Shown here piece after piece: positions 47,376-56,586 of a DNA stretch of 64,000 bases. The notes under the pieces were generated by a model. That model made no database searches. It saw only the letters and a list, made by a program, of their open reading frames with translations, and was not told the origin of the DNA. Origin of the DNA: Undibacterium sp. YM2 (lineage in GTDB: Bacteria; Pseudomonadota; Gammaproteobacteria; Burkholderiales; Burkholderiaceae_D); contig NZ_AP018441.1 of the NCBI RefSeq assembly GCF_009937975.1, positions 5,704,001-5,768,000 on the forward strand, read 5' to 3'. The first letter of the stretch is position 1, and the number at the start of each line of letters is the position of its first letter. A program made the position numbers and the translations under genes.

Positions 47376-47406
47376 AAATGCCCGTCAATTCACTTGACGG
47401 GCATTT
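47376..47406. terminator. bidirectional terminator between xthA and the nucleotidase gene
   Basis: A perfect 13-bp stem (AAATGCCCGTCAA / TTGACGGGCATTT) with a TTCAC loop is followed by T3 on the plus strand. It lies 20 bp past xthA and 24 bp from the convergent nucleotidase stop. Confidence 0.9.
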
Positions 47407-47429
47407 TTTACTTCTGGAATATCGATAGC

Positions 47430-49136
47430 TTAACCAGGCAAACGCTTGACGCGGTCACGCTTGACCTCATTCAATTTGCTGCCCTGCTCCCGCACATAAG
47501 ACTCAAAAGCTTCGAGGTCGCGGCCTATCAGCTCTTTGTCTTTGGCTTGCTTGAGAACGGCAAAACCATCACCACCATCGGCCATGAAGCTGTTGACCAC
47601 CACGCTGTATTGCTGGTTCAGGTCCAGCGGTTTGCCCTTGATCCTGACATCTTTGACGCGCTCACTGATCCCGGCACGCGGGTCGTAGCTGTAACTCAAG
47701 GTGTGCGATACAAACAGTTTTTTTGGATCATTGACTTCCCGGCCCGACCATTGCTGCTGTAGTAGCGTCAGGATTTGTGCGCCTGTCAGCTTTATGCGTA
47801 CCAGGTTATTGCCAAATGGCTGTACCGCATATAAGTCACCATACGACACCGCCACCGGACCGGTCGCCTTGCCAGAAGGCAGATCACTGCGTATGCCACC
47901 GGCATTCATGAAAGCGGCATCGGCACCACCCGCATGTTGCCCATGATGAAGCTGGGAATCAGCAATGATATTGCCCAGGCTGCTGTCAAAAAATCCAGCC
48001 TCGCTATTGCGTGACAAGGGTGCACTCAGATTGACAATGGGACGCTGACGCAGGCGCGCAGTTTGGGTCGCCACCTGATCGACCAGTTGCTTTGCGACGG
48101 GGTCAGCCTGCAAGACTTGCTGGTCAATCAGGTGATTGACAGCGACCGCATTGATGACCTGATTGGTCTTGCTGTCTATCGTCAGGGTTGATTCTGTCAG
48201 GAAGGAGCCATAGCTGCGCCCTTGTACCACCAGCTTGCCATCGATCTTGCAGGTATAACCCTGATGTGAATGGCCTGAGACCACCAGGCTGATGGCCTTG
48301 TCGAGTTTTTTACTGATCTCGATGATCGGGCCTTGCAAGCCTTCACAGCGATAGCTGGGATCATTCTCTGACCCCTTGTAAGTTGCGCCTTCATGTATCA
48401 GCACCACGATGGCAGCGACGCCCTGCTTTTGCAGTTCTGGCACATAACGGTTAATCGCCGTTGCTTCATCTTCAAAACTCAAATGCTTCACCGCATCGCC
48501 AGCTACCAGGTTGGGTACATCCGCTGTTACCGCACCGATAAAGCCAACCTTGAAGTCACCAACCTGGCGTATCACATACGGCGTCAGCCATGGCTTGTTA
48601 TTACCAAGTTCATGGATATTGGCTCCGAGGTAGGAAAAGCGGGCCCCCTTGAAGTCAGCATAAGCACAACCTGTAGCCGGGCATTCACCTTTGATTTTGC
48701 GCATCAGGTCAGCGGTGCCATTATCAAATTCATGGTTGCCAACGGCTGTCACTGACAAATCCAGACGGTTCAGGGCTTCGATGACGGGCTCATCTTTCAT
48801 CAGCGCGGAACCCATGGGTGAAGCACCGATCAGGTCACCGGCACCAACAAAGATACTGCTGCCAACGGCCTGGCGGCGTTCTTTGAGCTTGGTAGTCAGA
48901 TAGGCATAACCGCCTGCAGGCACCGAGATTTTTTCGGCGGGGCGTGCCGGGTCAGTTTTAGTGGCGACATAGGGCACAGGCTGGTCAGCCTGCAAATTGC
49001 CATGGAAATCATTGATACTGAAGATCGTGATATCCGTCGTTGCTGCCTGGTTCGCCGTAAGCATTTTGTCAGTGCTGGCACAGGAGGCCAGCATTGCGGC
49101 AGCGATGGCTATGCTGATTAATTTCAACTTTTGCAT
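47430..49136 (-). CDS. 5'-nucleotidase/UshA-like metallophosphatase lipoprotein
   Basis: The 568-residue protein has a lipoprotein signal with lipobox LASC (Cys19). The N-terminal metallophosphatase domain has FSINDFHGNL, GAGDLIGASP, GNHEFDNG and SGHSHQG (the metal-binding His, Asp and Asn residues). The C-terminal 5'-nucleotidase domain (about 365-560) has GGIRSDLPSG and a substrate-stacking region. It hydrolyses external nucleotides or nucleotide sugars to nucleosides and phosphate. I chose the ATG at 49136. A start 13 codons upstream would fall inside the terminator of the preceding gene and would bury the lipoprotein signal. It lies just downstream of a TonB receptor, suggesting nucleotide scavenging. 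Confidence 0.92.
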   Translation of the reverse strand: MQKLKLISIAIAAAMLASCASTDKMLTANQAATTDITIFSINDFHGNLQADQPVPYVATKTDPARPAEKISVPAGGYAYLTTKLKERRQAVGSSIFVGAGDLIGASPMGSALMKDEPVIEALNRLDLSVTAVGNHEFDNGTADLMRKIKGECPATGCAYADFKGARFSYLGANIHELGNNKPWLTPYVIRQVGDFKVGFIGAVTADVPNLVAGDAVKHLSFEDEATAINRYVPELQKQGVAAIVVLIHEGATYKGSENDPSYRCEGLQGPIIEISKKLDKAISLVVSGHSHQGYTCKIDGKLVVQGRSYGSFLTESTLTIDSKTNQVINAVAVNHLIDQQVLQADPVAKQLVDQVATQTARLRQRPIVNLSAPLSRNSEAGFFDSSLGNIIADSQLHHGQHAGGADAAFMNAGGIRSDLPSGKATGPVAVSYGDLYAVQPFGNNLVRIKLTGAQILTLLQQQWSGREVNDPKKLFVSHTLSYSYDPRAGISERVKDVRIKGKPLDLNQQYSVVVNSFMADGGDGFAVLKQAKDKELIGRDLEAFESYVREQGSKLNEVKRDRVKRLPG

Positions 49137-49154
49137 AAGAAGTGTTCTTGAATT

Positions 49155-49194
49155 AAAAAACAAGGCCTGCAACAAGTGTTCTTGTTGCAGGCCT
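49155..49194 (-). terminator. rho-independent terminator of the TonB receptor gene
   Basis: AGGCCTGCAACAAG and CTTGTTGCAGGCCT form a perfect 14-bp stem around a TGTT loop (49163-49194). On the minus strand it is followed by a U-rich run. It separates the TonB receptor from the nucleotidase and argues against a longer nucleotidase N-terminus. Confidence 0.92.
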
Positions 49195-49244
49195 GTATCA
49201 AGTCTGTGTGGTGAGATTTTGCTTCACCACCTCATCCCTCCAGA

Positions 49245-51629
49245 TTAGAAATCTGCCTGGAAAGTGACCGAACTAAAGCGTGGTGCACCCAGGTAGTAGA
49301 ACACACCTTTTGCAGCGGCGCCTGGATAGGCAACTGCATTGGTGATGTTGAAGCTGGATGGGTTACGATATTTTTCGTTGGTCAGGTTGCTGATGCTCAG
49401 ACGGATAGTTGGTTTTTTGAACCAGCTGGTATTCGGGAACTGATAACCTGCATCAAAGCCCAGCAGTGTGTAACCAGGTACGAATTCATCATTCGTCATG
49501 GTGGCAAACTGACCGCCTGTGTATTTCATTTTCAGACGTGTGTACCAGACTGCTGTTTCATACTGCGCGCTCAGACCGGCTTTCCATTCAGGCGTCAAAG
49601 TCATCGCCTTGCCAGCTGTTGGAATATAAACGCCTTTGGCTACTTGCAGATCGTCCTGGATTTCGCTCTTCGCGTAACCTACGGAACCATAGAAAGACCA
49701 GCCATTGACTGGTGTATTACCCAGTTCAACTTCGAAGCCCTTGGTTTTTACTTTACCAACGTTGACGACAGAGCTCAACGCTGTGATCGGGTCATAGGCA
49801 GTCGCCTGACGATCAGTAAAGTTGACAGTGTAGACGGTTGCCTGCGCTGTCAGCTTGTCGCTTTGCAGACGATAGCCCAAATCGAAGTTGTAAGATGTTT
49901 CTGGTGGTACTTCTGCAAATATCAGGGAACCGTCTGCATTCACTTTGACGTTGTTCGTCGCAGAGTAAACAAAATTCGGAGGTACTTTCATGTTGCGTGC
50001 CAGGCTGGCGAAGATCTGATTATTGTTATCGATCTGGTAGCGGGCACCCAATTGTGGCAATGCCTTGGTATAGGTGCGCTCTATCTTGTAGGTAGTACCG
50101 GAATTCGAGCCCTCATTTGCAAAGTTTGTGAAGTCACGCTTCATGGTTGGTACACGCAAACCCAGATTGATCGACAGTTTGTCATTCAACAGACTGATCG
50201 TATCTTGCAAAGAGAACTGGTAAGCAGTACTGATAGTCCTCCAGTCACGGCTTTGGAAAGGCGTGCCGTCCGGACGGGAAATACGGCCTTCTTTCAACCA
50301 GATGTCAGCAGCATTGCCGTTAGCATCAACTGCAACCATAGGGCCGAACTGTTCATGCGTTGCGCGCTCATACCAGACACCAGCTAGGATTTGGTGGTTG
50401 TCGATAGTGTGAACGACAGAAGCAGTTACACCAGGACGGTTGGTACGTGTCACACTACTGTTGGCAACAATCACTTTATCCAGCGTATCGCCGTCACCGT
50501 TCAGATCAACAGCGGCAGTTGTTTTGCCTGTCGTTGGATTCAAGAATGCGGATTCAGTTTGCAGACGTTGTTGTACGCCGCCTGTACCGTAACCATACCA
50601 GTAGTAAGGCACAACTTTGACATCAGTATTTTCATTGATACGGAATTTGCCAGTGACAGAGAAAATCGCGTTTTCAAATGGATTTTTTGTCAATTGGTAA
50701 AAAGTGTCAGCGTTCGCTACGCTAGGATCATTGTCAGCCTTGCCCTTGGTCGGTGTGACGTGACCAACGAACTTGGTTGCATAATCATAGTAGTAACCAT
50801 TTTTTGCCAGATCAGCCAGATTGAATGTGCTGATGTTCTGGTTGATGGCGCGGTTATACAACAATACCGCATTAATGGAATTGAACTTGTCGAAGTCGAT
50901 GCGGTAACCAGCATCTACGTGGTTACGGTCTGCGCCGCCTTCGCCTTTCCATTTGTCAGCTTGCGCATGAGAAGCGGAGATGAAGAAACGGGAACGGCCA
51001 TCAGCCCACAAGCCAGTGTCGTAACGCAGGAAAGTCTTGGACAGCTTCAGGCCACCCAGAGTCTGCATGACGCGGAAACGTTTTTCCTTGGTTGGATCGC
51101 AAGTTGTAATACCGAAGTTACCACCAGTTGCACCAATCTGTGGGGAATCAACGTCAGTCGAACCTTGAGTCACAAACTGTGTGCAGGTATTTTCCTGATC
51201 CACGAATTCTTGCGGGAACACAGAGAAGCTACCAGAGTCATTGACTGGTACGCCATTGATGGTCGCACCGATCTGGTCACTGTTAAAGCCACGCAATGTC
51301 AGACCACCACCAAACAAACCGGTTGCATCGTAGTTGTAGCTGTTAACTGCTGGCATCAGTTCCAGCGCTTCATAGGCATTGCCTGTAGGACGCTGTTTGG
51401 CCAGTTCTTCCGCAGTAATAGTACTACGTGCTTTTGGCGCATTCTCTTGTACCATCAAGCCCATACCGACTTTTTTGCCGGTGATGGTGACGCGGTTTGC
51501 ATCAGGCTGCTCATTGGATTCTGTCTGCTGCGCATAGGCAGAGGACATGCTCAGGCATACCAGTTGGCATGCGACTGCAACCATCGACAAACGCGATGGA
51601 AATGCGGACGATTTGTTTGATTGTTTCAT
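49245..51629 (-). CDS. TonB-dependent outer-membrane receptor
   Basis: The 794-residue protein has a signal peptide (cleavage near SSAYAQ, residue 34) and a plug domain (about 65-190, with STITAEELAKQRPTGNAYEALELMPAV as split segments and LTLRGFNSDQIGATINGVPV). A 22-strand-type barrel follows, ending with an aromatic C-terminus (SVTFQADF). It takes up a ligand across the outer membrane with TonB energy. The barrel has no diagnostic siderophore or B12 motif, so the ligand is not known. Its neighbours (a 5'-nucleotidase lipoprotein downstream and LacI/PurR-like operators upstream) favour a nucleoside or carbohydrate-type ligand over iron, which is inference. Confidence 0.93.
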   Translation of the reverse strand: MKQSNKSSAFPSRLSMVAVACQLVCLSMSSAYAQQTESNEQPDANRVTITGKKVGMGLMVQENAPKARSTITAEELAKQRPTGNAYEALELMPAVNSYNYDATGLFGGGLTLRGFNSDQIGATINGVPVNDSGSFSVFPQEFVDQENTCTQFVTQGSTDVDSPQIGATGGNFGITTCDPTKEKRFRVMQTLGGLKLSKTFLRYDTGLWADGRSRFFISASHAQADKWKGEGGADRNHVDAGYRIDFDKFNSINAVLLYNRAINQNISTFNLADLAKNGYYYDYATKFVGHVTPTKGKADNDPSVANADTFYQLTKNPFENAIFSVTGKFRINENTDVKVVPYYWYGYGTGGVQQRLQTESAFLNPTTGKTTAAVDLNGDGDTLDKVIVANSSVTRTNRPGVTASVVHTIDNHQILAGVWYERATHEQFGPMVAVDANGNAADIWLKEGRISRPDGTPFQSRDWRTISTAYQFSLQDTISLLNDKLSINLGLRVPTMKRDFTNFANEGSNSGTTYKIERTYTKALPQLGARYQIDNNNQIFASLARNMKVPPNFVYSATNNVKVNADGSLIFAEVPPETSYNFDLGYRLQSDKLTAQATVYTVNFTDRQATAYDPITALSSVVNVGKVKTKGFEVELGNTPVNGWSFYGSVGYAKSEIQDDLQVAKGVYIPTAGKAMTLTPEWKAGLSAQYETAVWYTRLKMKYTGGQFATMTNDEFVPGYTLLGFDAGYQFPNTSWFKKPTIRLSISNLTNEKYRNPSSFNITNAVAYPGAAAKGVFYYLGAPRFSSVTFQADF

Positions 51630-52158
51630 TGAAGCTCCCGAATCATTTTACAAATGGAAATAAAAATTAGTGCAAAACCCCGTTTATCATCTCAAGCCAC
51701 CGCAACTGCCTGATGACATCCCCTTCACCGCTCGTTTTTTCGCCAAATTTTTTGGCTTTTTTTTGTAACTGGTTGTAATTCCACAACAAACACCTGCGAT
51801 GACATGTCACATTAGAAATACTTCCGGCTATCCATGCCGCGCAAACGATTGCTTTTTTTGAAAACTGAAAATTTTCAACTGCGCAAACGATTGCTATTTC
51901 TAAACAAAAAACAGACGGACCTTTTTACAGTGCGTCTATCTCCTAGTGACATCTTTAAACTTGAGCAATTTGCCGGGGCAAATGTCTGTCGATCAGATAT
52001 TTTGATATGTGAAAATAGTCTATCACATAAAATTTTGAACTTGCAGAGTGTCCCATCCAATTATGAAAGGATGATGACAAAGTGGTCTTAGGGGCAAGAT
52101 TTTGTCACAATTGCGCGACAAATTACTTTTTTGACACTATTTTTTATTTGAAAAGCAC
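51630..52158. other. noncoding region upstream of the TonB receptor
   Basis: This 529-bp gap must contain the TonB receptor promoter. It holds two LacI-type operators (listed separately), a TGAAAATTTTCA palindrome between them (51866-51877) and an inverted repeat TTTGTC...GACAAA (52101-52122). An 85-codon frame at 51834-52091 is built partly from the operator repeats and is not called as a gene. No clear -35/-10 pair is visible for the minus strand. Confidence 0.6.
51841..51894. promoter_or_regulatory. pair of LacI/PurR-like operators
   Basis: GCAAACGATTGC occurs at 51841-51852 and again at 51883-51894, both within a shared GCGCAAACGATTGCT context. Each is a near-palindrome of the form GCAAnCGnTTGC with the central CG typical of LacI-family operators (PurR-like). 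Their centres are exactly 42 bp apart, four helical turns, so both face the same side of the DNA. They lie about 210-265 bp upstream of the TonB receptor start. Confidence 0.6.
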
Positions 52159-53061
52159 TTAATTCCCCGAATATACAACGGGAGCAATGCCTTTGACATT
52201 GGTTTGATAAGGCGGCAAGGCACTGATACTGACACCTTTGGCGCGCGCATACAAGGGCATGACTTCAGGGAAGTGGTTGCGGATTTCTGCAATACGGGTA
52301 GTACCGGCGGGGTGGGTAGATAGCCATTGTGGCGGCGCGCCCTTGCTGACCATACCCATTTTTTGCCAGAGTGCGACACCGGCACGTGGGTCATAACCGG
52401 CCCTGGCAGCAATATCGAGGCCGACGATGTCGGCTTCAGTCTCGTCACCACGCGAAAATGCCAGCATGCTGAACTTGGCCACACCACCAGCTACGCCACC
52501 CGCGATATTGGGGTCGTAACCCTTGGCACCAGCCCACAGTTCAGCCAGTTTGATACCCACATTCGCAACGGTTGCCTTGCCTGCACGTTCAGCGCCATGT
52601 TCGCGCAAGGCATGGGCAATTTCATGACCCATGACTATCGCGACTTCATCATCAGTCAGTTTCAGGGTATCGAGGATGCCGGAGTAAAAAGCAATCTTGC
52701 CGCCTGGCATGCAGTACGCATTAACCTGTTTGGAGCCTATCAGATTGACTTCCCATTTCCATTGCTTCGCCCTTTCATTCCATTTCAGCGCATGCGGTAT
52801 CAATTTATCGGCAATTGCCCGCAGACGGATAACCTGGGGATGGTTGGCCGGCCCCAAAGCACGCTTTTGCTCTGCCACCTGCATGGTCTGTGCATACTGC
52901 GCCGCAGCCTGGCTTTCCAACGCACCGGTCGGAGCCAGTTTACGCAAGACCGACATTTCACCGACCTTGACGCCATCCTGCTGCCCGCTATTTTGCGCAT
53001 GAGCGGCAGCGCCCAAGGCAAACAGGCTGGAAAATATGAGTGCAGCGTGGTTCAGTTTCAT
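52159..53061 (-). CDS. periplasmic M48-family metalloprotease
   Basis: This 300-residue protein has a signal peptide ending near AAAHAQ (residue 23) and an M48 peptidase domain with the zinc motif GHEIAHALREHG (about 140-151) and the third ligand in ETEADIVGLDIAARAGYDP (about 200-218). It resembles YcaL/LoiP-type proteases (about 250-300 residues) that work at the outer membrane. No lipobox is evident. I chose the ATG at 53061 because it starts a proper signal peptide; the 14 codons upstream would spoil it. It appears to be a single-gene unit. Confidence 0.9.
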   Translation of the reverse strand: MKLNHAALIFSSLFALGAAAHAQNSGQQDGVKVGEMSVLRKLAPTGALESQAAAQYAQTMQVAEQKRALGPANHPQVIRLRAIADKLIPHALKWNERAKQWKWEVNLIGSKQVNAYCMPGGKIAFYSGILDTLKLTDDEVAIVMGHEIAHALREHGAERAGKATVANVGIKLAELWAGAKGYDPNIAGGVAGGVAKFSMLAFSRGDETEADIVGLDIAARAGYDPRAGVALWQKMGMVSKGAPPQWLSTHPAGTTRIAEIRNHFPEVMPLYARAKGVSISALPPYQTNVKGIAPVVYSGN

Positions 53062-53377
53062 GGCGAATACAGGGCAAGAAGATACGCAGAATGATAAGCG
53101 CAAATGGGAGCCATCTGGCTTTTTTTAAAGACCCTGCCGCTTTAAAAATTAAATACTGATCACCTCGTAGCATCTGCTCATCTTGCCCCCAGAAGCTCAA
53201 GAGGCATTGCCGGGCCTCTCCAGATCACTCACGCAAATAGCCTGATTACATTTTTATGACAAAAAAATAAATATTTCCGGAACATAATAGTTTCATATAT
53301 GTCTATTTCTTATCTGTTCGCCCTCTAGGTTGCTTTCAGGGCACAGGAAGTATATTGCAAATAATATAAGAAACTTT
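53062..53377. other. divergent noncoding region before the acyltransferase
   Basis: This 316-bp region lies between the M48 gene (minus) and the acyltransferase (plus). It is AT-rich near 53240-53300 and should contain both promoters, but no convincing -35/-10 pair or operator is seen. A TTG start 16 codons upstream of the chosen acyltransferase ATG lies at 53330. Confidence 0.45.
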
Positions 53378-54529
53378 ATGAACACCCCTCCCATCAAGCG
53401 CTCAAGCGGGCGCTATCAATATATTGATTTCCTGCGCGGTTTTGCAGCCCTGCTCGTGATTTACCAGCATACGATAGATTTCGGGACGATGGCTCAGCCA
53501 GATATCAGCCTGAATGCCGTAGAAGTCGCCATCGCTCATTTCTTTTCCAAACAGATAGGCATAGGTGAGATAGGTGTCTGCATTTTTCTCATGGTAAGCG
53601 GCTTTGTCGTGCCTTTCAGCTTGTCCACTTATCCTGTAGAACCGATAAAAACGTTTGTGATACACCGCTTCTTCCGGCTGTATCCGGTCTACTGGCTATC
53701 AGTTGTCCTTGGTCTGGTGTTTGTATGGTGGCGTTTTGGTGTCAACCAGGGCGGCAATAACATAGACTGGCTCATGTTCATCGCGAACCTGACCATGTTC
53801 CAGGCTTTTGTCGGTATTGACAACATCATCGGCTCTTACTGGACCCTGGCACTGGAACTCTTGTTTTATTTTTTCTGCATCTATCTGTTTTCGCGCAGAA
53901 AAATGACGTCTTTAAAAAGTATAGTGCTCTTGATGCTGGCAGTCTTGCTGCTACCTAAATTGTTCCATCGCGTGATGAATGTATCGGCCTATTCCGCCAA
54001 TGTCCTGTTTTACCTGCGCTACATAGGCTATATGTTCTTCGGGCTTTTATACCGCGACTGGTTACTGAACAAGAACAACGCGTCTGGAAAGAAAGCCTTG
54101 TTTGTCCTCGTATGGACATTTTTAATCTTTACTGGCCGGGACATCCTGCATTTCTGGACTCTGGATACCGCTCAATTAAGATCCCCGGCTGCGCAACTGA
54201 TTGCGATCACTATTTTCATTTTGACGACAACGGTATTCAAGGTACAGGGAAAGCTGGGTAGTTTTTTAGGAAAAATCAGTTATTCCATGTACTTGTACCA
54301 TCCCGTGATCTTTTATCCTTTATATACCTACGTCTGGAGAAACTTGCCGACTGACTGGCAATCGCACCCTAACCTGTTCTTTGTGATGTCTGCCTTGTTG
54401 ACGATTGCCTTTTCGTACTGCACCTACCGCTGGCTGGAAGAACCCTCCATCGCCCTGGGTAAAAAGCTCACCCGGCAACGACAGGCAAGTTTGCTACCAA
54501 CTATAAGCAATATGAAGGTTCACGTGTGA
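53378..54529 (+). CDS. acyltransferase 3 (OafA-like) membrane protein
   Basis: This 383-residue membrane protein of the acyltransferase-3 family acetylates lipopolysaccharide, exopolysaccharide or peptidoglycan sugars. About ten hydrophobic helices are seen. The N-terminal YIDFLRGFAALLVIYQHT holds the conserved His, and an Arg-rich HRFFRLYPVYWLS block (about 90-105) and YSMYLYHPVIFYP (about 310-322) are family signatures. There is no C-terminal SGNH domain. I chose the ATG at 53378. It stands alone, and may act on the rhamnose polysaccharide or LPS, but no evidence ties it to either. Confidence 0.9.
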   Translation: MNTPPIKRSSGRYQYIDFLRGFAALLVIYQHTIDFGTMAQPDISLNAVEVAIAHFFSKQIGIGEIGVCIFLMVSGFVVPFSLSTYPVEPIKTFVIHRFFRLYPVYWLSVVLGLVFVWWRFGVNQGGNNIDWLMFIANLTMFQAFVGIDNIIGSYWTLALELLFYFFCIYLFSRRKMTSLKSIVLLMLAVLLLPKLFHRVMNVSAYSANVLFYLRYIGYMFFGLLYRDWLLNKNNASGKKALFVLVWTFLIFTGRDILHFWTLDTAQLRSPAAQLIAITIFILTTTVFKVQGKLGSFLGKISYSMYLYHPVIFYPLYTYVWRNLPTDWQSHPNLFFVMSALLTIAFSYCTYRWLEEPSIALGKKLTRQRQASLLPTISNMKVHV

Positions 54530-54558
54530 TGTTTAAGAACAGCTGATGGAAAGGCAGC

Positions 54559-55161
54559 CTATTTTTTCCGCAAACGGAAAACCGCCAGGCTGCCACGCAA
54601 ATTGGGCAGCCAGGTCACGGGCCGTCCCTCATGCAGAGCGACACATTCCATCACCTCCAGGCCAACTTCTGCTGCCAGGTCAGAAAAATCGAGTATGGTT
54701 GCGCAGCGCACATTGGGTGTGTCATACCATTCATACGGCAGGGATTTTGATACCGGCATCTTGCCGCGCAATAAGGCGGTACGGTGTGGCCAGTAACCAA
54801 AATTGGGGAAAGAGACAATGGCCTCGCGCCCTACCCTGGCGATGTCACGCAACAGTGGCTCTACATGTTTCATCATCTGCAGTGAAGACAGGCACATGAC
54901 GGTATCAAAGGTATTGTCTTCAAACATGCCCAGGCCATTTTCCATATCCTGCTGTATGACATTCACACCGCGCGTCGCGCAGGCAAGCACCTTGTCATCA
55001 GCGATTTCTATGCCATAGCCATTGCATCGCTTGTCGCTTTGCAGATAATCGAGCATGACGCCATCGCCGCAACCGACGTCGAGCACTTGCGCCTGCGGTT
55101 TGATCCAGTGAGCGATGAAAGCCAGGTCAGGTCGCAGGACATTCAATTCTGAAAAATTCAT
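54559..55161 (-). CDS. metW: methionine biosynthesis protein MetW
   Basis: This 200-residue class I methyltransferase-fold protein has [14 protein letters not shown] (about 26-39), [12 protein letters not shown], and the MetW-specific [15 protein letters not shown] segment (about 115-130). MetW works with MetX in methionine synthesis in many betaproteobacteria and is reported to be needed for full MetX activity. It overlaps the metX stop by 4 bases (ATGA), so the two are co-translated. Confidence 0.95.
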   Translation of the reverse strand: MNFSELNVLRPDLAFIAHWIKPQAQVLDVGCGDGVMLDYLQSDKRCNGYGIEIADDKVLACATRGVNVIQQDMENGLGMFEDNTFDTVMCLSSLQMMKHVEPLLRDIARVGREAIVSFPNFGYWPHRTALLRGKMPVSKSLPYEWYDTPNVRCATILDFSDLAAEVGLEVMECVALHEGRPVTWLPNLRGSLAVFRLRKK

Positions 55162-56345
55162 GCTGCTACTCCCAACAGGTCGGTTTTTGGTTCAGCTTGT
55201 AATTCAGCTCGCAATTCTGCATCTATACGCTGGTAATACGCAGCAATCAGGTTCAGGTAACGCGGGTCGTCGAGCAGGAAGGCGTCATGCCCATGCGGTG
55301 CATCGATTTCTGCATAACTGACGGTGCGCTTGTTGCTGACCAGGGCCTTGACGATTTCGCGGCTGCGCTCAGGTGAAAACCGCCAGTCAGTGGTAAACGA
55401 AGCGAGCAGGAACTTGGCCCTGGTCTGCGCCAGTGCCTTGGCGAGATCGCCGCCGGTATGACGGGCGGGATCAAAATAATCGAGCGCCTTGGTGATCAGC
55501 AGATAGGTATTCGCATCGAAATAATCCGAGAATTTGTCGCCCTGATAGCGCAGGTAAGATTCAATTTCAAAGTCCACGCCATAGCCAAACTGGTAGTCGC
55601 CGCCTTTGAGGTCGCGACCAAATTTCTCGGCCATATCGTCATCGGACAGATAGGTGATATGACCTATCATGCGCGCCACCCGCAGACCACGGCGTGGCAC
55701 AACATTGTGGGCATAGAAATCACCGCCATGGAAATCCGGGTCGGTCAGAATTGCCTGGCGCGCCACATCATTGAAGGCAATATTCTGGGCTGAGAGTTTT
55801 GGAGTAGAAGCCACAACTACGCAATGACGCAGGCGGTCCGGGTACAGAATACTCCAGGCCAGGGCCTGCATGCCACCGAGTGAACCACCCATGACGGCAG
55901 CGAATTGCGCGATACCCATGCGCTCTGCCAGCCTTGCCTGCGCATTGACCCAGTCTTCGACGGTCACCACCGGGAAATCTGCACCATACGGTTTGCCTGT
56001 CGCAGGATTGGTATGCATGGGGCCGGTAGAACCAAAGCAGGAACCCAGGTTATTGACGCCGATGACAAAAAACTTGTTGGTATCGACTGGTTTGCCGGGT
56101 CCGACCATATTGTCCCACCAGCCTACATTCTTGGGCTGGTCTGCATACACGCCAGCCACATGATGCGAAGCATTCAGGGCATGGCAGATCAGGACTGCAT
56201 TGGATTTGTCAGCATTGAGCTGACCATAGGTTTCCACCATCAGGGTATAGCCTGCAATCGAGGTGCCATTTTGCAGGGCCAAAGCTTCGTCGAACTGAAA
56301 CGCTTGTGGCGTGACGATTCCAACTGATCCAGGTGAGGATGACAT
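55158..56345 (-). CDS. metX: homoserine O-acyltransferase MetX
   Basis: This 395-residue alpha/beta hydrolase acylates homoserine, the first committed step to methionine. The nucleophile elbow [10 protein letters not shown] (about 150-159), a catalytic Asp in the [14 protein letters not shown] region (about 310-323) and a His in [11 protein letters not shown] (about 345-355) are seen. In betaproteobacteria with metW, the acyl donor is often succinyl-CoA (MetXS) rather than acetyl-CoA. The sequence alone does not settle it here. I chose the ATG at 56345, with GGAAGAG a few bases upstream; the longer frame begins four codons earlier. Confidence 0.94.
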   Translation of the reverse strand: MSSSPGSVGIVTPQAFQFDEALALQNGTSIAGYTLMVETYGQLNADKSNAVLICHALNASHHVAGVYADQPKNVGWWDNMVGPGKPVDTNKFFVIGVNNLGSCFGSTGPMHTNPATGKPYGADFPVVTVEDWVNAQARLAERMGIAQFAAVMGGSLGGMQALAWSILYPDRLRHCVVVASTPKLSAQNIAFNDVARQAILTDPDFHGGDFYAHNVVPRRGLRVARMIGHITYLSDDDMAEKFGRDLKGGDYQFGYGVDFEIESYLRYQGDKFSDYFDANTYLLITKALDYFDPARHTGGDLAKALAQTRAKFLLASFTTDWRFSPERSREIVKALVSNKRTVSYAEIDAPHGHDAFLLDDPRYLNLIAAYYQRIDAELRAELQAEPKTDLLGVAA

Positions 56346-56531
56346 ACACTCTTCCATCGGGACTTAACCCGTTATCAAAAAACTCAGGAAGGCTAAAAGG
56401 TGGGCTGAATGTGGGAAGGGGAAAGCTGCATTCAAGCTCGCTTTAGCCGTATTTATCATTCGGGATGTTTTCCGAACCGCGCCCGCAAGCTGATTTTCAA
56501 ATCGGCGCAATAGGTGAAGGATAAACCAAAT

Positions 56532-56560
56532 CTGGCACCTGGGTCAAACCCCGGTGCCAG
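56532..56560 (-). terminator. hairpin between ptsI and metX
   Basis: CTGGCACC and GGTGCCAG pair with an internal mismatch and a short GGG/CCC inner stem. No U-run follows on the minus strand, so it is a weak terminator candidate for ptsI or an attenuator-like element ahead of metX. No SAM-riboswitch consensus was recognised. Confidence 0.35.
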
Positions 56561-56586
56561 TGCCATGACAATTTCTATGCAAGTCT

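Noticed and set aside
49137..49175. Upstream extension of the nucleotidase.
   Set aside because: It overlaps a terminator stem and would place 13 residues before the lipoprotein signal.
51742..51764. A plus-strand terminator-like GCCAAA/TTTGGC hairpin followed by T8.
   Set aside because: There is no plus-strand gene upstream to terminate, and the stem is short with three GC pairs; it is probably a chance AT-rich pattern.
51834..52091. An 85-codon plus-strand ORF in the gap upstream of the TonB receptor.
   Set aside because: Its N-terminal duplicated RKRLLFL is produced by the two repeated operators, it has no ribosome site, and it shows no known domain.
56346..56586. A SAM or SAH riboswitch ahead of metX.
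   Set aside because: Only a single hairpin was visible; none of the conserved cores of known SAM or SAH riboswitches was recognised.
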